A DNA stretch of 64,000 nt from Natranaerofaba carboxydovora (GTDB lineage: Bacteria > Bacillota > Natranaerobiia > Natranaerobiales > Natranaerofabaceae): contig NZ_CP054394.1 of assembly GCF_022539405.1 (NCBI RefSeq), forward strand, positions 2,116,501-2,180,500, in the 5' to 3' direction. Made by a program: the position numbers and the translations under genes. The notes beneath the pieces are model-generated. The model did no database searches. It was not told the DNA's origin and saw only the letters and a program-made list of their open reading frames with translations. Below, in pieces: positions 16,525-25,168 of this stretch. Each line of letters opens with the position of its first letter. Positions within the stretch are counted from its first letter, which is position 1.

Positions 16525-17101
16525 TAATATTCCCCTCCTCAAAATAATTTTCGCCCAGTTCTTCACTATAGGGGTTCACCCCTTCATTTTTAAGTAGATA
16601 AGCAAGTTTCTTACGAGCTCGGTGTAGTCTCGTCTTAGCTCCTGCCGTACTACAACCAAGAACCTGTGACATTTCTTTTGTTGTTAGTCCATTAAAATAA
16701 TAAAGGACTAAAGCTGTTCTATGAGAAGGTTTTAGTTTCCCCATGGACTTGCGGATTATATCCCTAGTGAGAAATACATCTACATCACTAACTTTTTTTG
16801 AAACCTGAATGTTTCCTTCATCCAAAGGCACATATTTCTTTTCTTTTTTTACCAAATCCCAGCAGGTCCTAACTAGAGTTCTATATAACCAGGTCTGAAA
16901 GGCATCAGGATCTTTTAATTGATGAATTCTGTTAAAACATTTAATAAACGCCTCCTGCACTGCATCTTCTGCAATTTTTTCATTTCGTATTATCAAAAAA
17001 GCTGTCCTATAGGCTTTATCGCTAAACTGCATAAACAATCTTTCAAAAGCATCCATGTCTCCATCTTTGCATTTTTCAACAATAAATGCGATGTCATCCA
17101 T
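16514..17101 (-). CDS. ECF-type RNA polymerase sigma factor
   Basis: 195 residues. Region 2 (residues about 10-80) contains YRTAFLIIRNEKIAEDAVQE and FQTWLYRTLVRTCWDLVKK. Region 4 (about 120-175) carries LKPSHRTALVLYYFNGLTTK and the helix-turn-helix EMSQVLGCSTAGAKTRLHRA. It directs polymerase to a small regulon and is probably held by the co-translated membrane protein downstream. A candidate self-recognised promoter lies at 17136-17172. Confidence 0.9.
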   Translation of the reverse strand: MDDIAFIVEKCKDGDMDAFERLFMQFSDKAYRTAFLIIRNEKIAEDAVQEAFIKCFNRIHQLKDPDAFQTWLYRTLVRTCWDLVKKEKKYVPLDEGNIQVSKKVSDVDVFLTRDIIRKSMGKLKPSHRTALVLYYFNGLTTKEMSQVLGCSTAGAKTRLHRARKKLAYLLKNEGVNPYSEELGENYFEEGNINVR

Positions 17102-17135
17102 TTTATTCCTCCTTTTATTTTTTATTGTCCTTTTT

Positions 17136-17172
17136 CTACACTATAGAGGAATTAAAAAGTAAAAAGGTTACA
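17136..17172 (-). promoter_or_regulatory. Candidate ECF-type promoter of the sigma operon
   Basis: On the minus strand TGTAACC is followed after a T-rich spacer by CTCTATAG, about 40 bases before the sigma start. The -35 element resembles ECF promoters with an AAC core, which would fit autoregulation. Only one copy is visible. Confidence 0.45.
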
Positions 17173-17355
17173 CTAATTAAAAAAGAACCTTCATAATTTT
17201 TATTTTTAAGAATGTATTTTCACTTCATTCGTTGATAAAATATAATTTTCCTTTTCAATTATACCTACATTTATACAAAATTAATTCTTTATCCCAAGGA
17301 AAATTAGAAATCTGTTGATATTTTTTACATTATAAAAAGGTTTTTCTTGATTTAT

Positions 17356-17385
17356 TTAGAATTATTATTTAGAATAATTATTAAT
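17356..17385 (+). promoter_or_regulatory. PerR/Fur-family box before desulfoferrodoxin
   Basis: Two TTAGAAT half-sites (17356-17362 and 17369-17375). The second continues into AATTATTAA, so that TTAGAATAATTATTA matches the PerR consensus TTATAATNATTATAA at nearly all positions. A PerR-type peroxide regulator controlling a superoxide reductase is a familiar arrangement. The rest of 17173-17421 is A/T-rich without a gene. Confidence 0.55.
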
Positions 17386-17421
17386 AAGTTTGATTTTTGA
17401 AATTTAAAGGAGGAATTTTAA

Positions 17422-17796
17422 TTGGCAAAGCTTAATGAAGTTTATAGGTGTAACATCTGCGGGAATATCGTTGAGGTATTACAGGGAGGTAAAGGTCAGT
17501 TGGTCTGCTGTGGCGAGAATATGGAACTTTTAGAAGAAAACACTAAAGATGCTTCACTAGAAAAGCATGTTCCTGTTAAAGAAGTTGAGGGAGATAAGGT
17601 TACTGTTACGGTAGGAAGTGCCGAGCATCCAATGGATGACGATCATTATATTACCTGGATAGAAGTCTTAGTAGATGACAAAGTATATAGACAAAACTTG
17701 AAGCCTGGAGACAAACCGGTAGCTGTATTCAATGTTTCAGGTAGCGATATTAAGGCAAGAGCATACTGTAACCTGCATGATCTTTGGAGCACGTAA
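17422..17796 (+). CDS. dfx: Desulfoferrodoxin (superoxide reductase)
   Basis: 124 residues starting at a TTG with a GGAGG site. The N-terminal rubredoxin-like centre has C10, C13, C29 and C30 (CNIC and VCCGEN). The catalytic iron centre has E48-K-H49, H69 and H75 in EHPMDDDHYITW, then C116 and H119 in YCNLHDLW. It reduces superoxide to peroxide in the cytosol without releasing oxygen, the usual anaerobe defence. All ligands are present and the length is normal. It has its own terminator and a PerR-like upstream box. Confidence 0.95.
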   Translation: MAKLNEVYRCNICGNIVEVLQGGKGQLVCCGENMELLEENTKDASLEKHVPVKEVEGDKVTVTVGSAEHPMDDDHYITWIEVLVDDKVYRQNLKPGDKPVAVFNVSGSDIKARAYCNLHDLWST

Positions 17797-17809
17797 GAAA
17801 AAGTCTACA

Positions 17810-17836
17810 AAAACCCCTCGCAATGAGGGGTTTTTC
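17810..17836 (+). terminator. Rho-independent terminator of dfx
   Basis: AAAAACCCCTC / GAGGGGTTTTT stem with a five-base loop and a T-run, just after the stop. Confidence 0.9.
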
Positions 17837-17910
17837 TTTGTATAATATAATTAAAGAAAATATATTTTACCAAATATTTTAATATTTTAGTCCAGAGAGG
17901 AGATAGCTAT

Positions 17911-19881
17911 GTGAAAAAAGTTATGAATTATCCCAAGTTATTTTACTTATTTATAATAGTAATTCTTATATTTGTTTTCACAAGCTATCTAATTATTAAT
18001 AATTCTAACTATACTTTGGCATCAAGCAGTAATGGTAATGACCCGACAGCAGCCACAGCTGCTGTCTTAGATTTGAGCAGCTGGCAACCAGGTGATAGTT
18101 TAATCTCTATAGACGGTGAGTGGGAATTTTATTGGAATGAGCTATTAGAGCCAAAAGATTTTGCTAGCTTACAAACAACTCAAGAAAAGAGTTCGGAGAA
18201 TTCTCATCAAAAGTATATCAACTTTCCAAGAGCCTGGAATGGTATTTTGATAGATGACCATGAGCTAGAAGGCACAGGCTATGCCACATATAGACTTAAT
18301 CTAATTACAGATAATACAGGAACTGCAGGCGAAAGCAACCCCCTCTTAGGCCTAAAGATTCCCAGAGTTTTAACTTCTTATAACATTTGGGTAAATGATG
18401 AGTTAATTGCATCTGCTGGTACTGTGGGTAGTAACATACAAGACAGTAGACCGCAATATCTTCCCCAGGTAGCTTTTTTTGAGCAAAGAGAAAACAACGA
18501 GATAATAATTCAGGTATCTAATTTTAGTCACCGTAGTGGAGGTGTCTTAGAAAGTATAACTCTTGGCAGTACTGAAGATATCATTTCTCTTAGAAATTAT
18601 AATATAGCTGCAGAAATCTTTATCTTTGGAAGCTTATTAAGCATGGGACTTTATCAGATCTTTTTGTTTAGCTTTAGAAGAAAAGAATTAGCATCGTTAT
18701 ATTTTGGTCTTTTCTGTATTTTAGTTGCTTTGAGGACAGTTTTGGTGGGAGAGATATTTCTCATTGAGCTGTTTCCTGATTTGGACTGGGAGCTAGCCCA
18801 TAAGCTTCAAACCCTTAGCTACTATCTTGGTGTGCCTTTGATTTTTATGTTTTTTAAGTCCGCTTTTCCTGAGAATATTTCAACTTTTTTCTTAAGAATA
18901 TGTCAGGTTATGGGGGTGCTTTTTGGTCTTTTAGTACTTTTTACTTCTGCAAGAGTTTTTACTAACTACAATATGATATATCAAGTTTTCACCGTTGTAA
19001 TGATTATTTACTTAACTTATGCCCTTGCAAAAATAATCTCCAAACAAAAAGAGGGAGCTAATTACATTGTTATTGGTGCACTTGCTTTATTTATAACTAC
19101 TTTTCATGATGCAATTTTTTTGAGCACCTGGTTTAGTGATCAAAGTAATAGTATTGCAAGATCTATAATTACCAGGGGAAATTTATCTTCTTATGGACAA
19201 CTTATTTTTGTATTTTCCCACTCTTTAGTTCTTGGCAAAAGGTTTTCCAATGCTTTGATCAAAGAAGAAGAAATATCAAATTACAGAAAAGAACTAAATG
19301 AAAATCTAGAAAAACAAGTAAAGGAAAGAACCGAAGAGCTAGAAGAGGCCAACAAAACCCTAAAGCAGCTTTCTACTATAGATCCTTTAACAGGTATTTC
19401 GAACCGCAGGCATTTTGACGAAGTTTTGAATTTAGAATGGCGAAGAGTTCTTCGAGACAAAAACCCTATTTCACTTATTTTCGTAGATCTTGACTGTTTT
19501 AAATATTACAATGACTATTATGGACACAGTGCAGGGGATACATGCCTTAAAATGGTAGCAAAAGTTCTAAAAGATTCGCTAAACAGAGCAAGTGATTTAG
19601 TAGCACGCTATGGAGGCGAAGAATTTGTAGTTGTTTTGCCGAATATGGCTGAAGATGAAGCTTTGCAGGTGGCAGAACATCTGAGGAAAGATATTGAGAA
19701 GCTAAAAATTGAACACATCAGCTCTCCAGTATATAAATATGTCACTGCAAGTTTTGGCGTGTCGACTATGATCCCAGACGAGAACCTTTCACCAGAAGAT
19801 TTGATCAACACAGCAGACAAAGCATTATACATGGCCAAAGATGAAGGGCGAAACAGGGTGAGATATGTAGCTATAACTTAA
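17911..19881 (+). CDS. Membrane diguanylate cyclase (7TMR-DISM sensor plus GGDEF)
   Basis: 656 residues from a GTG with a GAGAGGAG site. An N-terminal helix (8-30) and an external jelly-roll-like domain (about 50-225, with SIDGEWEFYW and WVNDELIASAG) come first. Seven transmembrane helices (about 230-445) follow in the 7TMR-DISM style, then a coiled coil (about 448-490) and a GGDEF domain (about 490-655). That domain contains DPLTGISNRRHFDE and the active-site RYGGEEF. The GGEEF variant is normally active, so it likely makes c-di-GMP in response to an external ligand, perhaps a carbohydrate. Confidence 0.9.
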   Translation: MKKVMNYPKLFYLFIIVILIFVFTSYLIINNSNYTLASSSNGNDPTAATAAVLDLSSWQPGDSLISIDGEWEFYWNELLEPKDFASLQTTQEKSSENSHQKYINFPRAWNGILIDDHELEGTGYATYRLNLITDNTGTAGESNPLLGLKIPRVLTSYNIWVNDELIASAGTVGSNIQDSRPQYLPQVAFFEQRENNEIIIQVSNFSHRSGGVLESITLGSTEDIISLRNYNIAAEIFIFGSLLSMGLYQIFLFSFRRKELASLYFGLFCILVALRTVLVGEIFLIELFPDLDWELAHKLQTLSYYLGVPLIFMFFKSAFPENISTFFLRICQVMGVLFGLLVLFTSARVFTNYNMIYQVFTVVMIIYLTYALAKIISKQKEGANYIVIGALALFITTFHDAIFLSTWFSDQSNSIARSIITRGNLSSYGQLIFVFSHSLVLGKRFSNALIKEEEISNYRKELNENLEKQVKERTEELEEANKTLKQLSTIDPLTGISNRRHFDEVLNLEWRRVLRDKNPISLIFVDLDCFKYYNDYYGHSAGDTCLKMVAKVLKDSLNRASDLVARYGGEEFVVVLPNMAEDEALQVAEHLRKDIEKLKIEHISSPVYKYVTASFGVSTMIPDENLSPEDLINTADKALYMAKDEGRNRVRYVAIT

Positions 19882-19887
19882 AAAACA

Positions 19888-22257
19888 TTATCTGTATCTT
19901 TCCAAAATCAAATATGCTTTATTACCTTTGGTGTTATAAAACAAGCCTTCACACATTATCCGAGTCATTTTTATCCCTCGACCTCTTTCTCCTTCACAGT
20001 TTAATTCTTTTTTGCAGTAGATTTTCTCTGTCCAATCAAAGCCATCACCTTCATCAGCAACACTAGCGTAAATATATTTATCTGCGATTATCACTTCTAT
20101 ATGAACTTTTTTGTCAGGATGAAACTTGTTCCCATGCTCGATAGCATTTATGACTAGTTCTAGTAACCCTTGAAAGCAGGCAGAGTTTTTGGCATAAGCC
20201 TGAATTCGGGGAAAGATCACAGAGTTATATTCGGCTATCCCTTGAGGGCTGCTATTTATCTCCCAATAATAATACTTTCTATCTTTTGGTTCTATTTGCA
20301 TAATAACGTAAGTTATATCATCTTCACCCTGAAGGGAACCATCATTAAACTCCATAAAATCTTTATTAATGGCGTTTTTTAATAGCTCGGGTGGATAATC
20401 ACAGTAATTATAAAAAACATCATTTAATTTTTTTTCGTAAGCTTCACCATCAGAATTTACCTGTTCTGAAATTCCATCAGTGTTAAATAGTATTGTGGAG
20501 CCAGGTGTTAAAGTAATAACCTCGTTACTAAAGCTTATCAACTCTTTTGGAATTGCTGAAGATATTGGAAGCCCCTGGCTTTTCAAGGTGATTTTTTTGC
20601 CATCTCCTAGTTTTGCCATTGGTGAGAATTGCATCCCACCTGAACTATAGCTTAACTCATATTTTTCTAAATCTAATACCGCCAAAAAAACACAGACAAA
20701 ATAGTCATCAGGATAATTATGTTTGCGGTATTGCCTATTAATATGATGCATAATTTTATCAGGGCATATATCATCAGGTTTTAACGTGACATAACTCTCA
20801 ATTGTTTCTTTTACAAAAACACTTATTATAGTTCCATCTAGGCCGTGACCAGAAACATCTGATAGATAAATAATAAATTTGTTGTTATCTGTTTTGATAA
20901 AATTATAAAAATCGCCACCTAGACTTTGAGCTGGGTAAAAATGGCTTTCTAGGGTCACTTCTTTAGGTGAGTCTACTTCAGAATAATCACCCAAAAGCAT
21001 CCTTTTGTGAATATGTTTAGCTTTATTAACTTCTTCATCAAGCATATTATAGAGTTCTTCAATCTCCATATTCTTTAGTTCAGTTTCTACGATGTATTCT
21101 GATAGTTTTTTGTCAGCTTCTTTTCTATTTGTTATATTTCTAACAGAAGCTACAAACAAATATTCACTCTCCTGTGTTTTTGTCTCAGATAGATGTATGG
21201 ATACTTCTACAGGGAACTCACTGCCATCTTTTCTTTGATGATAAGTTTCAAAGCTTCGACCGTGCTTGAGTTTACCCGCTGCATTGCTATTTTTAATGTT
21301 ATTTATAACTTCATCGAATTCTTTCTTCAATTCGCTCTCCGACATATATGGTTTTATATCAAATGGGGTTAAATTAAGTAGCTCTTCTTTACCGTAGCCA
21401 AGTTCGTAACTGGCTGTTTCATTTACATCGAGAATTTTTAAGGAAGGGTGACTTATTAAGAAAATACTATCCCCTGAGCTATCTAAAGCATTTCTAAACA
21501 TTGTAAGTGACTTTTCTGCCTTTTTGCGCTCGGTAACATCAAACACCGTTTCTATCACTTGTATTAACTCACCATCATCATTAAACACTGGATATGCAAG
21601 TACTTCAACTAAGCGTTCTCTTCCTTTGCTATCATAGTGGATATGTTCTACTCTTGTAGGTTCTTTTGTTTTTTTGATAATCTCTACTGGACAGGGGTGC
21701 TCATCTCCACTACAGGGCACTTCACTATCGTGAGTTAATTCATGACATGTTATACTCTCTTTATTTTTTATCCCTGAAGCTTTGTTTGCAAGAAGTATAG
21801 AATAATCTTTTATATCTATTAACAAAAACGAATGTTTAAAAGCTTCTATTGCACCATTAAATAATGTTTTTTGATAATTTATTTCCCTTTCAAATTGTAT
21901 TTGCTTTGTTATATCCCTTGCAAAACCTATATACTGGCTATCATCTATCTTAACAGCTAACATATACTCCCAAAAAAGGCTCCCATCTTTTCGCTTTGCC
22001 ATAAAAGTTCTCTCCGAACGACCCGTCTCTACCAACTCGTTAAAATGCTCCATCCCCTCAGCAAAAGTCTCAGGAGCAGTTACATCCTTTATTGTCAGGT
22101 TCAAAAGTTCTTCTCTAGAGTAGCCTGTCATGTTGCAAGCTTCTTTGTTAACTTCAATATAATTACCTTCTCTATCCACAACAAATACACCAATCGGAGC
22201 TTCATCTATATAAGCTTTAAATTTCTTTAAGTTATTGTTAATTTGTTCACCAGACAT
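19888..22257 (-). CDS. PAS-PAS-PAS-PP2C phosphatase with C-terminal ATPase domain
   Basis: About 789 residues, start chosen at the ATG at 22257. PAS 1 is about 10-130, PAS 2 about 130-250, and PAS 3 about 250-390. PAS 2 carries CHELTH and PCSGDEHPCP, a Cys-rich pattern that could hold a metal or act as redox sensor. Then a coiled linker, a SpoIIE/RsbU-type PP2C domain (about 430-640: GGDFYNF, LSDVSGHGLDGT) and a GHKL ATPase domain (about 670-785: ELVINAIEHGN, DEGDGFDW) follow. Such proteins usually control anti-sigma or anti-anti-sigma partners. No STAS partner lies nearby. It resembles the phosphatase of the Kai operon. Confidence 0.88.
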   Translation of the reverse strand: MSGEQINNNLKKFKAYIDEAPIGVFVVDREGNYIEVNKEACNMTGYSREELLNLTIKDVTAPETFAEGMEHFNELVETGRSERTFMAKRKDGSLFWEYMLAVKIDDSQYIGFARDITKQIQFEREINYQKTLFNGAIEAFKHSFLLIDIKDYSILLANKASGIKNKESITCHELTHDSEVPCSGDEHPCPVEIIKKTKEPTRVEHIHYDSKGRERLVEVLAYPVFNDDGELIQVIETVFDVTERKKAEKSLTMFRNALDSSGDSIFLISHPSLKILDVNETASYELGYGKEELLNLTPFDIKPYMSESELKKEFDEVINNIKNSNAAGKLKHGRSFETYHQRKDGSEFPVEVSIHLSETKTQESEYLFVASVRNITNRKEADKKLSEYIVETELKNMEIEELYNMLDEEVNKAKHIHKRMLLGDYSEVDSPKEVTLESHFYPAQSLGGDFYNFIKTDNNKFIIYLSDVSGHGLDGTIISVFVKETIESYVTLKPDDICPDKIMHHINRQYRKHNYPDDYFVCVFLAVLDLEKYELSYSSGGMQFSPMAKLGDGKKITLKSQGLPISSAIPKELISFSNEVITLTPGSTILFNTDGISEQVNSDGEAYEKKLNDVFYNYCDYPPELLKNAINKDFMEFNDGSLQGEDDITYVIMQIEPKDRKYYYWEINSSPQGIAEYNSVIFPRIQAYAKNSACFQGLLELVINAIEHGNKFHPDKKVHIEVIIADKYIYASVADEGDGFDWTEKIYCKKELNCEGERGRGIKMTRIMCEGLFYNTKGNKAYLILERYR

Positions 22258-22401
22258 TTTAATCACCAATCCTTAAAAACTTCTTTACAAAAAATCAACA
22301 ACAAATAAAAAACTAGAAATACAAATTTTATTTATTTCTATAAGATGTATTTCTAGTAATAACATTCATTCTCCTTTTTATCTCTTCATTTGTAACAACA
22401 T

Positions 22402-22435
22402 AAAAAGACTTCAGCAAATTCTATGAAGTCTTTTT
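22402..22435 (-). terminator. Terminator of the chemoreceptor gene
   Basis: A 12-bp perfect stem (AAAAAGACTTCA / TGAAGTCTTTTT) with a ten-base loop, about 90 bases past the stop at 22528. The other bases of 22258-22527 hold no gene. Confidence 0.8.
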
Positions 22436-22527
22436 ATATTGAAACTAAATTATCAAGGTTTAATATCACTAGACCAACTCGGTCTATAGGATCAATTTTA
22501 GTAATAAATTAGCCCTTTAGTTATTAT

Positions 22528-24258
22528 TTATAATTTGAACTTTGAAATTTCTTCCTGCATATTTTGAGCTAGTTCTGCCAAATTTTCACTTGCTTTTGAT
22601 ATTTCCTCCATAGAAGCATTTTGCTCTTCCATAGAAGCAGATGACTCTTCAGTATTAGATGAGTTTTCTTCTGCAATTGCAGTTAAATTTTGTATTTTTT
22701 CTACAATTACGTTTTTATTATCTAACATTTTGTTGCTAACTTCATTCAATTGATTGATTAACTCATTGGTTTGTTCTATAGATTTTGAAATACTTTCAAA
22801 CTTTTCTCCAGTATCCTTTACGCTTGCATTTTGTGACTCAAATGTTTCACTCATTGTATCCATAGTAGATACGGCTTTAGTTGTTTTGTCCGAGAGATCT
22901 TTAACTATCTTGAAGATATTATCCGAATACTCATTTGACTGTTCTGCTAATTTTCTAATTTCATCAGCTACAACTGCAAAGCCTTCACCATATTCTCCTG
23001 CTCTGGCAGCTTCAATTGAAGCATTAAGTGCAAGCAAGTTGGTTTGTTCGGCTATATCAGCAACCTGCCCACTAGCCTCTTCTATTTTTTTGGTGCTTTC
23101 ATTGGTATCGTTTATAACTTCTTGTATTTCACTTGTAGCTTCATTACTTTCTTTAGTTTTTTCATAGAGGTTTTGTAGCACTTCTGTGCTCTCTGCTTTT
23201 AATTTATCAACTTCTTCAATTGCTTTGTTCAAATTTGTTAAATAGTTTTGGCTCTCTTCGATAAATGAACCAAGTTCTTCGGTTTTTTGGGAGGTTTCCT
23301 CTGTTTCATAAGCTTGATTTGATGCTCCTTCAGAAATGTCTTCTATTGCCTTTGATACTTCATTTGCAGCCTTAGATGTTTCCTGGCTATTTGCTGTAAG
23401 TTCTTCAGAAGAAGCTGCAACTTGCTCTGCCTGACTATTAATTCCTTTAATTAAATTTGATATATTGTAGACCATATTATCAAGTGCTTTAGAGATTAAG
23501 CCAATTTCATCTTTTCTTTGATAAAATTTCTTTGTTTCTTGAATCGCCTCTGCAGAAAAATCGGAGTTAGCCATCTTATCAATAGAGTTTTTCAAAGCAT
23601 TTATTGGATTTGAAATATTTCTACTTATCATAACAGCAGCTCCTATACCAATGATCAAAGAGGCTATAGAACCAATAATAATTACAGTTTGGGCAAAGCT
23701 TTCCTGGCGACTCGCCGACTGATTAAGCTCATCCCTCTGGGCATAAAGAATTTCCTCTAGCTGATTTAAATTTTGTCTTATCTCTTCAAGAGCTGGCTGT
23801 GTCTCATTAGTATATATTTCCCTCGCATTCTCCTGTCCTACCTCAGAATCAGGTCCATATTCATTGTATATTTGCACTATATCTTCGGCAGAGGTGTGCA
23901 AATTAACATGAGGTTCCTCCAAAGCTAAAAAAGCCTCTTGAAAATCTTGAGGTGTTTGCTCGAACTCATCAGAATCAATTGTCTCATAAAACCAAACTCC
24001 AAAAGTACACTCGGTATAATCTAGCTCACCTTCAAATTGTTCTTCTAGAATAAACGTATCAGCCAGCTCATTAGTCCAAGAAAGATGGGCTACCTCGGTT
24101 TCTACTGATTGAACAATTGTTTCCATACTTTCTGCTGCTTCTTCATTAGCTTCAGTAACACTTGAAAGCATATAATAACTTACTATGCTTATTATAAAAA
24201 GTAGCAATAGAACTAATCCGAAACCAAATAGAAGCTTTCCTCTAATATTAAAACTCAT
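22528..24258 (-). CDS. Methyl-accepting chemotaxis protein with extracellular CZB-type zinc domain
   Basis: 576 residues: helix 1 (about 8-30), an external domain to about 190, helix 2 (about 192-212), HAMP (about 215-267) and a signalling hairpin with the conserved [20 protein letters not shown] near the tip. The external part carries H58, C84 (in the [10 protein letters not shown] motif), H117 and H121. This is the Zn-binding set of CZB domains, which are usually cytosolic; here the set lies between the two membrane helices. It could sense zinc or hypochlorous-type oxidants. Confidence 0.85.
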   Translation of the reverse strand: MSFNIRGKLLFGFGLVLLLLFIISIVSYYMLSSVTEANEEAAESMETIVQSVETEVAHLSWTNELADTFILEEQFEGELDYTECTFGVWFYETIDSDEFEQTPQDFQEAFLALEEPHVNLHTSAEDIVQIYNEYGPDSEVGQENAREIYTNETQPALEEIRQNLNQLEEILYAQRDELNQSASRQESFAQTVIIIGSIASLIIGIGAAVMISRNISNPINALKNSIDKMANSDFSAEAIQETKKFYQRKDEIGLISKALDNMVYNISNLIKGINSQAEQVAASSEELTANSQETSKAANEVSKAIEDISEGASNQAYETEETSQKTEELGSFIEESQNYLTNLNKAIEEVDKLKAESTEVLQNLYEKTKESNEATSEIQEVINDTNESTKKIEEASGQVADIAEQTNLLALNASIEAARAGEYGEGFAVVADEIRKLAEQSNEYSDNIFKIVKDLSDKTTKAVSTMDTMSETFESQNASVKDTGEKFESISKSIEQTNELINQLNEVSNKMLDNKNVIVEKIQNLTAIAEENSSNTEESSASMEEQNASMEEISKASENLAELAQNMQEEISKFKL

Positions 24259-24471
24259 AAAATTAATACCCCCATTAAAAAATAATTTATTATAATTAAA
24301 TTTTTAATATGTTACAAAAAAATCAACGCCCGATATCACAAATTGAAAACGTCTTTACATATTTTTCGACAAAAACCACTTACTTCCTTTTAATTTTTAT
24401 CTTTTTATAAAAACAAATTGTAATATCTTATAATATTTATAGAAGCTAGACTAGAAAGGCCAAAAAAAAGG

Positions 24472-24499
24472 TAAAGGAGAAATTAGTTTCAGCCGATAT
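24472..24499 (+). promoter_or_regulatory. Candidate SigD (flagellar) promoter
   Basis: TAAA (24472-24475), a 16-base spacer and a perfect GCCGATAT (24492-24499), about 40 bases before the DUF5610-like gene. The spacer is one base longer than the usual 15. The rest of 24259-24536 shows no gene. Confidence 0.5.
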
Positions 24500-24536
24500 A
24501 AATATTAACAACCAGATGAAAGTGAGGTGAAAATAG

Positions 24537-25079
24537 TTGATTAATTCGAAGCTAAACCTTAACAAAGAATCAGGCTCGAGTTCAAGTATGGTAGATATGA
24601 TCAAGTTTCAAAGTACAAAGTTAAAATATCAAAAAACTTCATTAGCTTCAAAACAAGTTTTTCCTAATAACAAAGGAGAAAAGACACTTTTAAAGACTTC
24701 TAACACTTATGCTAATTTAAGCTTCACCCAAAACAAGATCAAAATGTTTCAAGACAAAAGCACTGAATATATTTATATACAGAGCAGCACTTTGAATATC
24801 GAAATCGAAACTAGTGAGTTACACTTAGAAAAAAATATCGAGGATACAAATACTTTCCCTTCTTCAAAAGAAATAGCAGAGAGGATTATAAACTTTGCCA
24901 AAAACTTAGCAGGCGATGATAATAACAAAATTGATCTTTTAGAAGAAGCGTTCGAAAAAGGTTTTTCACAAGCTAAAAGAATGCTTGGAGGCTGGCTTCC
25001 AGATAGATGTTATGATACCTATGATATTGTGAAAGAAAAATTTGACAACTGGAGAGAAGTTACTGAAACAGAAATTTAA
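24537..25079 (+). CDS. DUF5610-like protein
   Basis: 180 residues from a TTG with a GAGGTG site. The N-terminal half is polar and rich in S, K and N, probably disordered. The C-terminal part (about 105-180) reads SSKEIAERIINFAKNLAG, then LLEEAFEKGFSQAKRMLGG and a YDTYDIVKEKFDNW helix. This matches the pattern of the DUF5610 domain (function unknown). The upstream GCCGATAT box suggests it belongs to the motility regulon, next to a chemoreceptor. Confidence 0.65.
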   Translation: MINSKLNLNKESGSSSSMVDMIKFQSTKLKYQKTSLASKQVFPNNKGEKTLLKTSNTYANLSFTQNKIKMFQDKSTEYIYIQSSTLNIEIETSELHLEKNIEDTNTFPSSKEIAERIINFAKNLAGDDNNKIDLLEEAFEKGFSQAKRMLGGWLPDRCYDTYDIVKEKFDNWREVTETEI

Positions 25080-25168
25080 TTCAGATAGGAAATGTGCATC
25101 CGGTTGCAGAAATATAGATATAATTCAGATATTTAAGTTCTCTATAATTAATTTTGGAGGTTATAAAT

